DNA of 64,000 nt from Quercus robur (Eukaryota > Streptophyta > Magnoliopsida > Fagales > Fagaceae). Shown here one piece after another: positions 36,383 to 47,689 of this stretch; positions within the stretch are counted from its first letter, which is position 1; each line of letters begins with the position of its first letter. A program made the position numbers and the translations under genes. The notes beneath the pieces are model-generated. The model did no database searches and was not told where the DNA came from. It saw only the letters and a program-made list of their open reading frames with translations. The stretch is taken from positions 54,656,354 to 54,720,353 of the forward strand of contig NC_065536.1 of assembly GCF_932294415.1 (NCBI RefSeq), written 5' to 3'.

Positions 36383-39300
36383 TTATAGTATCAACAATTC
36401 CACCCCTGGGGCTAAGCTTGTTTCTAATTTCTTCGCACAAGCTGTAGCTGCTGCTAATTTCTTCTTGATATAGCTAGAATCATGTAATATTTCTCCCAGA
36501 CTTAGCCTTTGTGTATAAACAATTATCTTCTCCAATGACGTAGCTTTATTGATTAAATACAAGGCAAGCTGCATGTCAGCAAAACAGCCAACAAAACCAA
36601 TCAATTCAACCACCTTGAGGCATTGGTGTGGACATGTATCCCTCCGCACATTTATTTCTCCATCCATTTGGGGATCATTTAGCCCAACAAACTGTCACAG
36701 GGAAGAAGTAAAGGTGTTATGCTAGTTAAAAGATAGGCACACCATTGTTATTAACAATGTCATCAACAAAAGACTAGAAGTTTAGACTTTGCGTAGCCAC
36801 AACTAATAGGTTGTCTACTTTATTATATTTTCATATTTGTTGAATATAAGTAGGCCATTACCTATGCAATGCCAACTGAGACCATTGCATGTTCCATAAG
36901 GCTAGAAATCAAGCTTATTTGCAAGGAAAAATTTTACCACCACACCAGTTTTGGGGAAATTTTCTCCAGCCCACTACGTGGCAGTCAAAGAGACTATCAA
37001 CATTACTTTTAGTCACATGAATTGCTTAATTAATACAAGTGGATGGTCTTATAAATTATGAAAACCCTGTCCTATTTGCAAATAAACATCAAAATATCAT
37101 TACAATAAAAAGAAACATAAGCATAATACAACAAAAATACAAATCTTCAAAATATCATTACAATAGAAAGAAAACATAAGCATACTACAACAAAAAATAA
37201 ACCCCATTATGCTGACGCAATTTGGATGTAGGTGCTAACCAATTCCAGCTTCCATCCGTAAAGCCAAGTACTAGAGCTATTAATATGAACAGGGTAACTT
37301 TCCTAATCCATGGGCTAGAAACTATACTGCATTCAACCAAACAAAAGTTGCAAAAAACCATATAAAAAAACACCACTTGAAATAGGCATATCATTTTTAT
37401 CCTATGAATTGAATGCTGTGCAATAAAGAATGGACTGATTTTATTTGCAACGAACACTCAAAAAAAAAAAAAAAAAAAAACAATTTTAAGAGAGAATGAT
37501 CCACAACTTGCAAGTTCCTTGAGGACTGATTCAATTTGCTAAAAAAATTAAAACATGATATTTGCTTTCAATAAAGGAAAGAAAAATTCTCACACAACAA
37601 ACAAGTTGAGTGAGAGCCATAGCAATTCCACACCAAATTCATGACTGAATCTAACCAACAAAACATGAGTTAGATAGTTGTACTTCCACTAGACATGGTT
37701 CACAATACACAATAAGGGCGGAACAAATACACCAACATAGAAATGATTAGGACGAAGCAACATAGAATGTAACCCTTTATCAATGTTATGCAAGCCATGA
37801 TAATTGTCTTCTATTTATTATCTAATCCATTAAAACATGTTCTATACATTTTTGTTTATTTTTTATTTTTTATATAATCGATAGTTGAGAGATGGGGGAT
37901 TTGAACCTTGGACATCACTGTTGGAAAAACCATGAGGTAATAATTGAGCTACAATGCCCTTGGCATGTTCAAGGTATAATTTATATATAGTTAACTCTAA
38001 TCACTTTGATATTGCAAGCATGCAGCATGATGATGTAATCAAACAATGCCAACAATGGATTAGTCAACAAACACATTCATTTAAAAGTTAGTGATATTAC
38101 AATGATAAATGTTATACCAGGTGTGACTTAAACCAAGCCAATAACCTCTATAGACAGCAAAAAAACACATAATAAAAATGACATCGTAAGGGCTGTTCAA
38201 GTAAATGACAGAAGGAGTTTGATAAACAATTGAGACAACAATAAAACATTACATGGGACTTATCTACAATTGATACTTGATAGCAAAGCAAATATGTGGC
38301 TACATAACACATATGCATACTAAGATAATAAAATATACAGCTTAAGTGAAGATGTAGATAATAAAATGTCAGCACAATAAAACTTACCAACTCTAAATTT
38401 ATAAGAGTTACCTTGAGCACAATTCTTTGCAACATAGGGGATGCTGTAAGAAAGGAAGTGCAACAAGGAATGCCATCCAAGAAAAGTCGATGTATATCCA
38501 ATTTCAGTAGCCTAAGATTTCTTAACTTTGGTAATTTGGGGAACCTGAAAAATCTCTGAAAAATTGAACCAAGAAAAAATAGCACATTCATAAACAAACA
38601 TTATCAGCATGAGAAAAATAAAATTATATATATATATATATATATAAAGTTAACAATCATGAAATTTTTTTGACTAACCAAAATCATTAATTCAAGTGTC
38701 TCCAGCTGAGAGAAATAATGTGACATTGGGCAACGATTTTTAAATGAATAACCAACATAGCTATCCATCACAGACAGAGAAACAAAATTGGGAATATCAC
38801 CTAGAAGGATCCTTGTTGTCTCACAACCAAAATATTTGAAAGAAACCAGATTTATAGCATGAATCTGAATGTGTTTGAGATTTTGGCAGAATATTATCTT
38901 TAAATGCTTTAGCTTGGGCAAAGGGCAAGAAGTCTTTAAATTCATTAGAGACCTTGATATCTCCACATGTAATATTTCAATGAATGGGCAATTAGATAAA
39001 ATATATTCGAGAACTTCCCCAGTCACTTCCACAGAAGTCAAAGAGAGGTCTGTTAAGGATTCAAGACTGTAACTCTGAAAAGGCTGACTAGTAAGAGAAT
39101 ATTTATGACGCCCAAGCGACAACAAATTCAATGAAAGCTTTTTAACTTTTTTTCTCATTGAAAATCTTATCCAATTGTCAAGTACCGCCGAGAATGTCCC
39201 ATCCATGTCAAAGAAAACTCTAAACTCATCTATAGTATCACCTTGATGCAATTCCAATACATCATTCACCCAAACAATAAACTTAGATCTTTCAGAATAC

Positions 39301-39731
39301 AATGCCGTCCTAAAGTCAGCAATAGAAATCTCATGACACTTGTATTTCTCCCACACAGGTTGCAACCTTGATTTATCGAAAACTAAGTTACAAGTCACAA
39401 ATGTCCACAAATATCTCCACCTTCTAGACAGGATACTTGTTCTCTGCCTTTCTTCCAACTTCAATAATGACAGAATCGAGACAAGAATTTCATCTGGCAA
39501 GTCACTTAACCGATCTTGGGACAAATTGATTCTCTGAATATTAGAGGCAGTGAATATTAGCAAAGAATATAACATATTTTTGTAACTTTTTAATCAAATA
39601 CCACCAAAAAAAAAAAAAAAAAAAGAGTCAACAAAATTTTGACTTCGGGTAACGAAATTTATCACCTTTTGGTTTGTAATTTTTGAGCTGGGATGAACTA
39701 TCTTTGCCAGGTTAGTCTGTCTCTTCGCCAT
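36383..39731 (-). CDS. F-box/LRR/FBD protein, five exons
   Basis: Exons on the minus strand are 39666-39731, 38679-39533, 38412-38555, 38118-38147 and 36383-36691. All junctions are GT..AG and in phase 0, giving about 467 residues. The F-box begins near residue 25 (DRLSDLPDEILVSILSLLKL, ERQRTSILSRRWRYLW). LRR-like repeats follow (LTDLSLTSVEVTGEVLEYIL, CPFIEILHVE, PKLKHLKIIF). The FBD domain is in the last exon (CPHQCLKVVELIGFVG, then MQLALYLINKATSLEKIIVY). F-box proteins are the substrate-binding subunit of SCF ubiquitin ligases; FBD types are a large, fast-evolving plant family and the substrate is unknown. The fourth exon is only 30 bases (RLLAWFKSHL) and is inferred from splice sites, phase and position between LRR and FBD. 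The last intron carries a SINE. Confidence 0.85.
37845..37965 (-). mobile_element. tRNA-derived SINE fragment in an F-box gene intron
   Basis: On the minus strand an A-box-like TAGCTCAATTATTACC (37936-37951) is followed by a B-box-like GGTTCAAATCC (37897-37907), and then an A/T-rich tail. The spacing of about 30 bases fits an RNA polymerase III promoter of a tRNA-related SINE. No cloverleaf folds cleanly, so this is not a functional tRNA gene. Confidence 0.6.
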
Positions 39732-40298
39732 CTAGTATAGGACTTTAATAAATATAATAAAAACTGCAGCACAAAGAAAGATCAAAACTTTAGTCGATAT
39801 TCGCTGAGACCAGAGTCTGTCAGCACATCCAATGTTTAAAATTAAGTAATGAAAAAATAGCTATCAAAATATAATAGAGAAAATAAAAAGGCAGGATTTT
39901 TAAGAACTACGAAAGTTATGAGAAGAACAAAGAAGGCATAGAAATAAATAAATAAAAAAAATCAAAAGACACCGATGTGGGAACCTAGATTCACATACAA
40001 GCAGATACAACGAAGACAAAAAATAATAATAATAATTTAAAAAAACTAAGAAATAAAAGAAAAAATTTATATAGAGACTCACTCACCGGAGGTGGCAGAG
40101 TGCGAAAGAGAGTCTATCGGCCTTGGAGCAAGTGCCGCGCTTAACAAGAAGAAGGAATTTGGTGTTAGTGTTAGTGGACTGGATATGTTAAGACGGGCTT
40201 TAATTATGTTTCTTTTCTTTTGGGCCATAATGGGATGAGCCACTTAAATTGTTACTTCTCTAGAAGATCTGAGTCTAAATATTAATAGGTTTATTTAA

Positions 40299-40552
40299 GG
40301 GTATGTTTAGATATAGTTTATTTTGTTAAAATTGAAAATTTATCGTTGAAAGTACCGTAGATTAGTTTATTTTGTTAAAATTGAAAATTTATCGCTGAAA
40401 GTACCGTAGATAAAGGTAAAAGTTAGTTGAAATTGTATAATAGGACTCATAAATAGTATCAAAAAGTATAGTGAGGACCATAAATAGTAACAAAAATAAA
40501 CTGAATAATGAAATAATTTATAATTTTCATTGGTTTCCAAATGCATACTAAA
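40299..40552. mobile_element. MITE with an internal 47-bp tandem duplication
   Basis: The termini gggtatgtttagatatag and (reverse complement of the right end) tagtatgcatttggaaacc are imperfect inverted repeats. Inside, tagtttattttgttaaaatt through gtaccgtaga is repeated in tandem with one or two changes. It is related to 18178-18425 and lies about 150 bp upstream of the likely F-box transcript start. Confidence 0.6.
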
Positions 40553-40564
40553 TTGTTAGAGTAA

Positions 40565-41603
40565 TAGCATCTAGTTTTTAGAAAATATCTCATTTAATCA
40601 TTTCAAAAACTATTTTATCTATAATATAATATCATTTTACAATACACCTAACATTTCAACTTTTATTTTACCATATAATGCATTAAAATAATATATTTAC
40701 ATAATAAAATAATATAACCCAAAATCATCTCTATTTTCTCACATTTCTCTCCTATTACTAATTTTTTTCTCTCTCTTTCTTTCTCTTGACCAACTATCGC
40801 CGCCAAGCAACCCAAAAGCATAGCACCACCCATCGGCACAGCTACTGATTCAAACCATAATAGAAACACAAAGCCAAATAAATCCCAAAACAGAAACTCA
40901 ATTAGCCAAACAAAAACTCAAAACTAGTACCCAGACAAATCTCAAAACCCAAATTGCCACTGCAACCACCAACTACCACCACCACAACAACGAACAAACC
41001 CAAAAAAAGCTACCAAAACTCAAACAAGCTACTACAAAATTAAACATTTAAACAAAAACCCTTCAACCCATTAAGCAAAAACTCAATCTTAAAATCAAAA
41101 AACTCCGACAACTAAATTAAACACTTAAAAACAAAAACTCATTAAAAGCAAAGCAAAAAAAATCATAAACTTCAAATAAATACCCCAAAATCCAATAATT
41201 GGCGAGGTTGAGCCCATCATTGGAGGAGAGGTTGAGCATCCCATCATTGGAGGAGAGGTTGAGCAACCCATCATCGGAGGCAAGCTTGACCGCCTGCATC
41301 ACAGGACCATGTCGCCGAAACCACCAAACCTACGCCGGACCCACGACCCACACCAAGAAAAAACGACCACCATGAGTGAGATGTGAGAGAGAGAAGCCAT
41401 GTTCTGGAGAGAGAGACAGACAGACAAACAGACAGAGAGAATGAGATAATGAAGAGAGAGAAAGAGGCAGATATTTGTAGGTGGGGATAAAAGAAATATT
41501 ATTTGGGTTTTAGAACGTTGCTACAATACCATCATAAATTTATGATGGTACTATGGCACAATTGTAAATTTTTTTAGAATTAAAAAACCGGGTACTGATG
41601 CTC
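40565..41603. mobile_element. Harbinger-like non-autonomous element (GAGCATC family)
   Basis: The ends are gagtaatagcatc (40559-40571) and gatgctcttactc (41597-41609), inverted with one mismatch. Left-end phrases (ttttacaatacacctaacat, catttcaacttttattttac) match the element at 52016, and right-end phrases (atgatggtactatggcacaa) match its right end. The exact TSD is unclear (TAA left, TTA right). The interior has CT and GA runs and a short minisatellite but no transposase. Confidence 0.6.
41204..41285. repeat. Minisatellite, 24/27-bp units
   Basis: Three units begin gaggttgagc at 41204, 41228 and 41255 and run through cccatcattggag; the first unit lacks three bases. They yield a spurious minus-strand LNLSSNDG repeat. 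Confidence 0.85.
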
Positions 41604-43045
41604 TTACTCTCCCTCTCTTCATCAATACCAAAAAGCGATTCGTGTCTTGATCTGATAATAAAGAGCTATCATCAAGAGCAAATGTCATAGGTTGAAACTC
41701 TCTTAAAAAAAAAAATAGTATTTTTCTCCTTCACATGCCCTACCCCAAAACACACACTCGGACACTCTCTTTTCTAAAAAAAAAAAAAAAAAAACTCAAA
41801 CACTACTTGTAGGCCACCAACATTTAAGCAATAAAGGGTTATCTTTCAATATTCAATAGAGTGCACATAATCAAAGGATTTACAAACTAGAGCTTAGAAT
41901 TTAATAAATAAATAAATAAGTGATATATTACTCCTTTTTTATGAACAAAACATTCATGAGAGAGAGAGAGAGAGAGAGAACTCAAATATGGTATTAAGGG
42001 TGAGCTTGGAGGTGAAAGGGTTGAGCTTCATTAGCAAAGCCAAAGACTGTCCAATCCAACCAGCATGACTCTCAGCTCATTCGTCGTTCGTTGCCACTGC
42101 CACTGCCACTGCCACTTTACCGTTTCACTGAACTACCTTGACTTCGCCACCACTTGCTTTAACTTAAAAGGAAAGTTGGGTTTGTCTTTGATGTCTTTGG
42201 ATTTGGGTTTTGTGTTATGGTAAGTCATGGCAACGAGGGAGAGGACGGGTTTGTTGGGATTTTTATTTGGTGGTTTTGTAATTTGGATTTTATTGGGTGG
42301 GTTTGCTATTTGTGTTTGTGTTTTGATTTGGTATGGTGAAATGAAAGAAACTTAGTTACACAAACCTTAGTTGCACAAACAAACTTTTATATCTCTAAAA
42401 AGCCTCACTGTATATGGATTATAACGTCCTTTAAATATCAAATCAAATGGATCTCGAATTTGACTATGAGCCATGTTGAGTAATGATGCAGTAGATTATC
42501 TGACATGTTTCCTATGTTGCATAACTATTAGCACATAAAATAGTGTGTTTGGTAGAGAAAAAATAGTGTGTTCATGTGAAAATCAAAAAACGACAAGCAA
42601 CTAATCATAGTTTGCCGCATAAAATAATTGTGATAAAAGTTGTAGGTTAGCTTATCATACTAGATTTACTCTTACTACTTTATTGCTTGACACATGCATG
42701 CAACAGTTAGCTGTGGCATTTGGCCACGCCAAAGTATCTTTTTTATTCTCCATGTGAATATGGTTGATCTCTTTTCCTAAACAGATTTATCTAATTGCTT
42801 GTTATACAATTCAATATCACACCATATCCAAAATTCTTGTTCCACCATTAAATTTGAAATGATGAATTAATACAAGTTCTCCAAAAATGCATATATTATT
42901 CATTATTTAAGAAGAAAGCATATTAAATCAGTCCACATGCAAAGGCATTCCCTTTAAACTTCAAAACATAAGGAGGACTACAAAGAAAGGGAAACTTATT
43001 AGCCAACAAAGTTTTGATTCTTCTATGGCAAAACATTATAATTAA
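41604..43045. other. Intergenic, no gene seen
   Basis: It holds an A run near 41778-41794, a GA microsatellite at 41958-41979, a cactgc hexamer run near 42095-42115 and AT-rich filler. A G/T-rich stretch at 42180-42350 has an ATG but no credible ORF. Confidence 0.45.
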
Positions 43046-43167
43046 TTAAGGGACTAATTATAGGTTTAAATTGTACTAGCAATGTAAATCTTATATTCTA
43101 CACAATTTGTTGATCTACAATGTAAGATTTACATTGCAAGTATAATGTAAACCTATAATTACCTTAA
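43046..43167. mobile_element. Hairpin MITE at the 3' end of the GH3 locus
   Basis: Left arm 43046-43095 pairs with right arm 43122-43167. Both carry taattataggttt and gcaatgtaaatctta, separated by a loop of about 27 bases. The outer ends read ttaagg and ccttaa. It ends 9 bases from the inferred GH3 stop, so the locus transcript, if any, could include the hairpin. Confidence 0.65.
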
Positions 43168-43993
43168 ATAAGGAGTCACTTTGATTCTCTAGGACTAATA
43201 AAAGATAGTTTCACGTGAGAATTAATTAACTTAAGAGCTCCTTCAGACTTAATGCGCCTTGGTGTTTTATATTGGCTGATCAAGGCCCCTTGAAAAAGTC
43301 CAACAATTCTTCAAACGTGCCTAGTTCCACCACTCGAATCTCAAGGGGCCCTACAGACTTGTTATGTGTACAGCATATTCGATATGTGTAATCGAGCTCT
43401 TCTTCCATAATAATGCAACATTCTTGTAGCACCTTGTCATCGAGTGCTGCAATATTAGCCAACTGATCATCATCATCTGCCTTCGATGATTCATGAAATC
43501 GAATTTCCCAATACAATACATAATGTCCTAGGCCTATTGGCTATTGGCATAGTTGATGCATCCACATAGCTAGTGTAGTCCATGAGTAGAGCACTATAAG
43601 GCTCTAGCAATTTCTTGGCCACATTGATGCTCTTTTGCAAATCCTCTTTGTTGGTTTTGTCGTCATCTACACTGAGAATGATGTCTCTCCTACATATGTA
43701 TGGAAATTGTGGAGCTCGATTGTGGAATCCGATCACTTGTAGCACGTCACCAACACGATGACGATATAGTCCTAATGGGACATGTTGAAATTAAAAAGCT
43801 TAGTGTTAATGAAAATACGACACCAATGTATATATTAGTGCATAAATAACAAAATTGGTATAAGAGAAGCTTTGAATTTGAATTTTTTTTTTCTTTTTTT
43901 TAATTTAAAGAAAAGGACTTTTATGTCGTGATGATAGTTCCATACTATTCATAAGTAGGGTTTAAGTGAGTCAGGAAAAGTGAATTTATCTGC

Positions 43994-44032
<39 letters not shown>

Positions 44033-45508
44033 CTTCGCTTAGTCTGAAAACAAAAGAATATATTCAACCTTAAAATCAAAGTAAGGAAATAAGAATAAAA
44101 ACATTTGTCCACTTTTAATGTTTTGATTGCATGTAATTCTTCAATTAGTTAAGTGTCCCTTTTTTTTTTCTTATATAAGATTTTCATTTGAAAAAAAAAA
44201 AAAGCAATTGCAAGTAAAGACCCACCAGCAATGGTAGTGACCGCCAATTCATAATAACAGCCAAGCCTAACTTGTATAAGGTCGACAAGTCTATCATTGG
44301 GTACTTCATCTTCTTCACCTACGTTCATCAACATTGTCCCATTCTCTCCCAAGGGTATAAATTCAAAATAACCCATATTGGGCAAGAGGGTATATGCTAC
44401 ATCAGAAGGGTCACATAAGGGCTTCAAGTTAACCCCAAAGAAACATTCTGATGAGGTATAAATGTTTGACACCAATGGCAATTTCCCATCACTATAATAC
44501 TCTAGGGCCGGTATATATTGTGCCATCGAGCCAGTGATCGCAGCCTCAATGAACTTAGCTCTAGGCCAAAGTAGAAGTACATGCCCTTGCCCTCGTCAAC
44601 ACCAGGGACATACCTGGAATTAGAATGTCACACATGCTTAATTAGAAACAAGATGTATTCTTGTATAGCTAACCTGACCTTAATTAGTTGTGCGGGTTAT
44701 AACTAATAACTTGTTATGAAATCTAATTCAATGCAGGCTTGTGATTATGGTTTTATGATTGTAATGATTTAAAGTCAAAACTTAGAAAAAATCTTACTGG
44801 ATTTTAATTAGAGTTTAATTTTGTGCTAACTGTTAAGTGTCCAATTGACCTTTTAAAATTTTGGTGAACCACAATAATGTCATTGCTTCAATCTCAATAC
44901 AATACTTGTTACTGAACTGTTCTGGAGATGAGCACCCTACAAAAATGTGAGTCCCATTTATTATTCATAGATATCTATTTGTATTCCATTCATTGTTTAT
45001 ATATGTTTTACATAAGAAAATGAACTGGTGTAATAGTTCTTTAAAGAATAACCCAAATGTCATTATATACTTCTAATCGATGCTAGTCTACTTTCAACTT
45101 TATATCTTCGCCTAATTGTTGTGCATGCTTTAAATCCAAAGTTAGATCTACGTTTCAATTTCATTACTATTTGGCAAAATTCTAAGGTATTTTTTCATTT
45201 TTTTCATCTCTATCTTTATTCTTCAAAATGTTATGTTGTCTACGTGAATATGAAATGGATATATATATATATATATATAACATCAATAATATCATTATAA
45301 TTGAACATGTCTATGTGTAAGTACGGGTTACAAGGTAAATAGTAAGTGAAAGACTAAAAGTCAATTTTCTTTAACAATTTTTAAAAGAAACATTAGTAAA
45401 AACATAAAAACAAAAAAGGAAATGTTAAACAATGCCCTTAAGACATTGGTTTAAGAGATATTTTTAAAAACATTTTATTAGGAGAATAATAAAACAATAA
45501 ATGTAGTT

Positions 45509-46155
45509 TGTAAGGACTCAATTTGTAACGATCCCAAACCGGTCTTGGGTTTGTACACTAAAAGAGCCCAAACAATATAATTTGTAGAGCGTGATTTTGA
45601 AAGGCTAGGCCTTGGTCACCGTACGGTGGGTGGTCATGGTATTCATACAGAGATTTACCATGTTTGCCCAAGAAGTCTTTCTCCTCGGCATGGCCTAGGA
45701 GGCCCTGGTTCTTGGCCTTTTTTCCCAGCCCCCTTTTCTGGATTGCTTACTTCTCCTTTTATATTAGCCTTTACTCCTCCTCCAACGTCCACGTGTAGCT
45801 TCAACCATACCCAAAGTGGTTGGAGGTGGTTGTAAAAAATGAAAAGCATTGCTCTGTCTGACGCAGAGTATTTAATTGCAGTAATGACAGCCTTTCCTTT
45901 GTTCTTTGTCGCCAAATTGTCCAGGGGTCCTTTCTCCATCAACGTGGATGTGTTCGGTTTTTCCCTAAATTGTTTCTATACCGTTCTTGCCCTTTCTTTT
46001 AGGAATGCTTTAGGATGCCGAGGATAGAATCATCCTCGGCTATGTCTCGTGGCTATTTGGACTTTCATTGTATGTCTTCGGAAATTCCTCTTCTCGGCTC
46101 AGGCCTTGGACCCTAAAGCAAAGTGGGCCGGGGTCACAAGCTCTTTGGCCCTACA
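45509..46155 (-). repeat. LTR (3' in element sense), 647 bp
   Basis: It begins TGTAAGGACTC and ends GGCCCTACA on the plus strand. It matches 49556-50232 throughout but lacks about 30 bases present there at 49853-49884 (tttccagggctgatacttgt and following). Many single-base differences indicate an old insertion. ORFs inside it are not genes. Confidence 0.92.
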
Positions 46156-46488
46156 ATAGCCCTTCAAAATCCTGCTGTCCAGCCCCTCGGATGGAGATGA
46201 GGGTTTTGGTGACGTCAGGCCTATGTCACGGCTTGCCAAGCTTTGTCCTTCATTAATATCGGTGTCTTCTCGTTTGCCTGGGAAACGCTCCAGGTTATGA
46301 GACATTCATTTGGTTTTACTCACGTCGTGCTTCTGCTGTTTCAGTGTACGAGGCGCGCTTTTAATAAGTTTTTTTTACGAGGCAACGCCAATCCAACGGT
46401 TGTAGATGGCGTTGGGAGTTGAGTGGGAATTATCTCGTTTGTAGTTTTTTCTGGAAATCTGTACAGATTAAATGCCACCAGACTTGCC

Positions 46489-47203
46489 TTCCATATAAGA
46501 AGCAAGGTAGGAGGTCATTTCCTTTACGTACAAACTCCTCAATCTTTCCAAATTCCTAAACCACCTGTTGTGCTCAAAGTCCTCACTGTCAGTGGGATTA
46601 AGCCTTAGGGAGTAACATGGTTGGGGCGAAGGGACCACACCCTCTCCAGAAGTATTGGGTCACTCCGAGACTCAAGATGGCCCGGTCAGGGCAAAGGAGA
46701 CAAAGACTCAAAACACTCTTCCCCCTTGACAAGGCGGGAAAGAAGCCTCTTCTTCCTTTAGCCAAAATCCGAAGTAGGTGCTGGTTGCATCAGATTTTTG
46801 GTGCGACGGCATTAGGGTTGCTCATCATCGGTACCATTCGCTCTCTCTCGAGCGCTGCTAACTTGGCACTGGACTGATGGGAGTCAGAGCTGGCACGGGG
46901 ATTAGACATCCCTGCTTCCTCCTCTCCTCTTTCTCTGGTGCCTCCTTTTACCTCCGCTTCTTCTTCTCTTCCATCACTAAGGACATCCTGATGTTTCTGC
47001 TTCTTCTTCTGCCTTTTCTCCCCTTCCATCAAAGGGACCATCCTGACACGCTTAGTCGCCACAAGAGCAAAATTTTGAAGGATTTTATTGTTCCCTTGTA
47101 TCTTTTTCTTTTTTGCTTTTCTTTTTACTTTTGTAGTTAGCTTCCGGTATAGGCTTGTTTAAGCCCCTTGTTGTACGCTGTACTATTTCTTCGTATTAAT
47201 AAA
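46489..47203 (+). other. Opposite-strand transcription-unit-like segment in the LTR element
   Basis: On the plus strand (antisense to the element) there is an ATATAAG TATA-like site at 46494. Then comes an ORF from ATG 46677 to 46877 (MARSGQRRQRLKTLFPLDKA, later PLAKIRSR and IGTIRSL), and an AATAAA at 47198-47203. The element at 61762 has the same arrangement with a homologous ORF. The gap between ORF and signal is T/C-rich. It matches no known protein. It could be an antisense ORF of the kind found in Tat elements, or a captured host 3' end. Confidence 0.5.
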
Positions 47204-47689
47204 CGATGACTTTACTTTATTCTAAGTACTCTCTCTTTTCTGCAATAGTTATATTGTGAATGGGTGTGCTATCTATTTTTTTTTTTTTTTTTAATTCTGA
47301 ACGATACCTAGGGCCGAAACCCCTGCTAACAGAAAGCTATTATTTTGAACTTATTGAGACAAACAGGCATAATAATGCCGACCTGAAAAAGGTTATACAT
47401 ATAAGACTAACTAGGATAACAGCTGAATGCTATGTATTGCATATGAAGCGATCATCCGAGGATGGGTAACCCAAAATGAACTATCCAAGAGGGTCGCCGA
47501 GGAGTAGGGTACTTTGCCACGTTCCTAACAACATCCATAGCTTTAACCATTTTTGGCATCCGATCCGAGGACCGAGGTATGATTGTACCGGGCCTAAATA
47601 CTCGCTTACATTAGTCTCCCTAGAGATGGGGATCTGAGGACGGTACGGGATTTCCATTATGTCTAAGATTTAATCCATTTTCTAATAAC

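Noticed and set aside
41990-42360. Possible first exon with ATG near 42205
   Set aside because: It is G/T-rich with an in-frame stop after about 40 codons, no recognisable protein, and no downstream exons.
45504-45508. Target duplication of the LTR element in the GH3 intron
   Set aside because: Left flank tagtt and right flank gttgt share only gtt, so I do not claim a duplication. Reconstructing the empty site from the related repeat at 51750 suggests a short or mutated one.
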